Shown: one piece after another, positions 63,627-64,000 of the stretch
How positions within the stretch are numbered: position 1 is the stretch's first letter
Layout: each line of letters starts with the position of its first letter
From: Rhizobium sp. Q54
Lineage (GTDB): Bacteria > Pseudomonadota > Alphaproteobacteria > SHVZ01
Assembly: GCA_945871425.1 (NCBI GenBank)
Contig: CAMBVS010000007.1
Coordinates: 20,120 to 84,119 of the forward strand
Direction of reading: 5' to 3'
Length of the DNA stretch: 64,000 bases
Translations under genes and position numbers: made by a program
The notes under the pieces: generated by a model
Told to the model about the DNA's origin: nothing
What the model saw: the letters and a program-made list of their open reading frames with translations, nothing else
The model's database searches: none

Positions 63627-64000
63627 ATGAATCGAATGCCCAAAAGAAACACTCGCGTCGTCATCACCGACATGCTGGTGCGTCATTTGAAACCCGCGGC
63701 GTCCGGAAAACGCGCAGAGGTATGGGACGCTGCTTTGCCCGGTTTCGGTGTGAGGATCACCGATCGCGGGGCGAAAAGCTTCTTCCTGCGGGTCCGCATC
63801 AACAACGACCACCTCCGCTTCTCCTGGCCCTACCCCTCTACGAGCCTTGGTGCGGCACGAAAGGAGGCCAGCTTGGTCGCTGAGGAGGCAGAACGTGGAA
63901 TCAATCCCAAGGTCCGCAAAGCCGAAGAGCAGGAGGTTGATCAGCGACAGCGGGAGGCTACGCGCCGCCGCCTCGAAGATACGGTCAAATCCCTCGGCGA
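63627..64000 (+). CDS. Tyrosine recombinase/integrase, N-terminal part
   Basis: Open from ATG 63627 (or 63636) to the window end, at least 124 codons. The arm-binding DUF4102-like domain is clear: VRHLKPAASGKRAEVWDAALPGFGVRITDRGAKSFFLRVRI and SLGAARKEASLVAEEAERGINP, then the start of the core-binding helix. The catalytic domain lies beyond the window. It is next to the tRNA-Lys fragment, so it is the integrase of the island that begins here. Confidence 0.9.
   Translation, partial: MNRMPKRNTRVVITDMLVRHLKPAASGKRAEVWDAALPGFGVRITDRGAKSFFLRVRINNDHLRFSWPYPSTSLGAARKEASLVAEEAERGINPKVRKAEEQEVDQRQREATRRRLEDTVKSLG

Overview
The window is chromosomal DNA of a high-GC alphaproteobacterium. Gene order and families fit a Rhodospirillales-like organism: tatABC-serS-surE-pcm followed by an NlpD-like peptidase and yajC-secDF; hopanoid hpnCDE; the rlpA-dac-tmk-holB-metG-tatD block; CIRCE-groESL; and several TRAP/ABC solute systems. 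The genus cannot be named from sequence alone.

Layout. 1-14.9 kb: tail of an ABC ATPase, then a long housekeeping run on the + strand for Tat export, SerS, SurE/Pcm, sulfur-type YeeE halves, a LysM-M23 lipoprotein, YajC-SecD-SecF, an Mth938-like protein, a glycosyltransferase, a cupin and a methyltransferase. Two genes on the - strand (tandem GNAT and DUF815 ATPase) interrupt it. 14.9-22.4 kb (- strand): PuuD-like membrane protein, hopanoid squalene genes hpnE-hpnD-hpnC, an MFS carrier, and an operon of two D-2-hydroxyacid dehydrogenases around an RraA-like aldolase. 22.4-30.6 kb (+): cell-wall genes (MltB, RlpA, PBP5-type carboxypeptidase) joined to tmk-holB-metG-tatD-MBL, tightly packed with overlapping stops and starts.

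30.6-35.8 kb is the accessory hot spot. A GNAT gene has decayed, and next to it lie two IS1595-family transposase units arranged tail to tail. Each has a small downstream ORF and a convergent cargo gene whose 3' end overlaps that small ORF antisense: a frameshifted trypsin-like protease in one, a DUF3800 protein in the other. A shared 32-bp motif marks one edge of each unit.

35.8-53.6 kb: alpha/beta hydrolase, MazG, a CHASE3 histidine kinase whose phospho-acceptor His is Asn and whose downstream partners are collapsed remnants, bactofilin plus M23 peptidase, a MacAB-like exporter with an LTxxQ insert in the adaptor, an MHYT hybrid kinase with a REC-PAS response regulator, pirin, and groESL under a perfect CIRCE. 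53.7-62.9 kb: orphan HicB, PAS protein, amidohydrolase, orphan peptide-binding protein, and a DctPQM TRAP transporter, LacI regulator and PhyH dioxygenase that appear to form one regulon through two similar LacI-type palindromes. 63.4-64 kb: the displaced 3' half of tRNA-Lys(UUU), integrase-arm-like repeats and the start of a tyrosine recombinase gene. This is the left edge of an integrated island that continues beyond the window.
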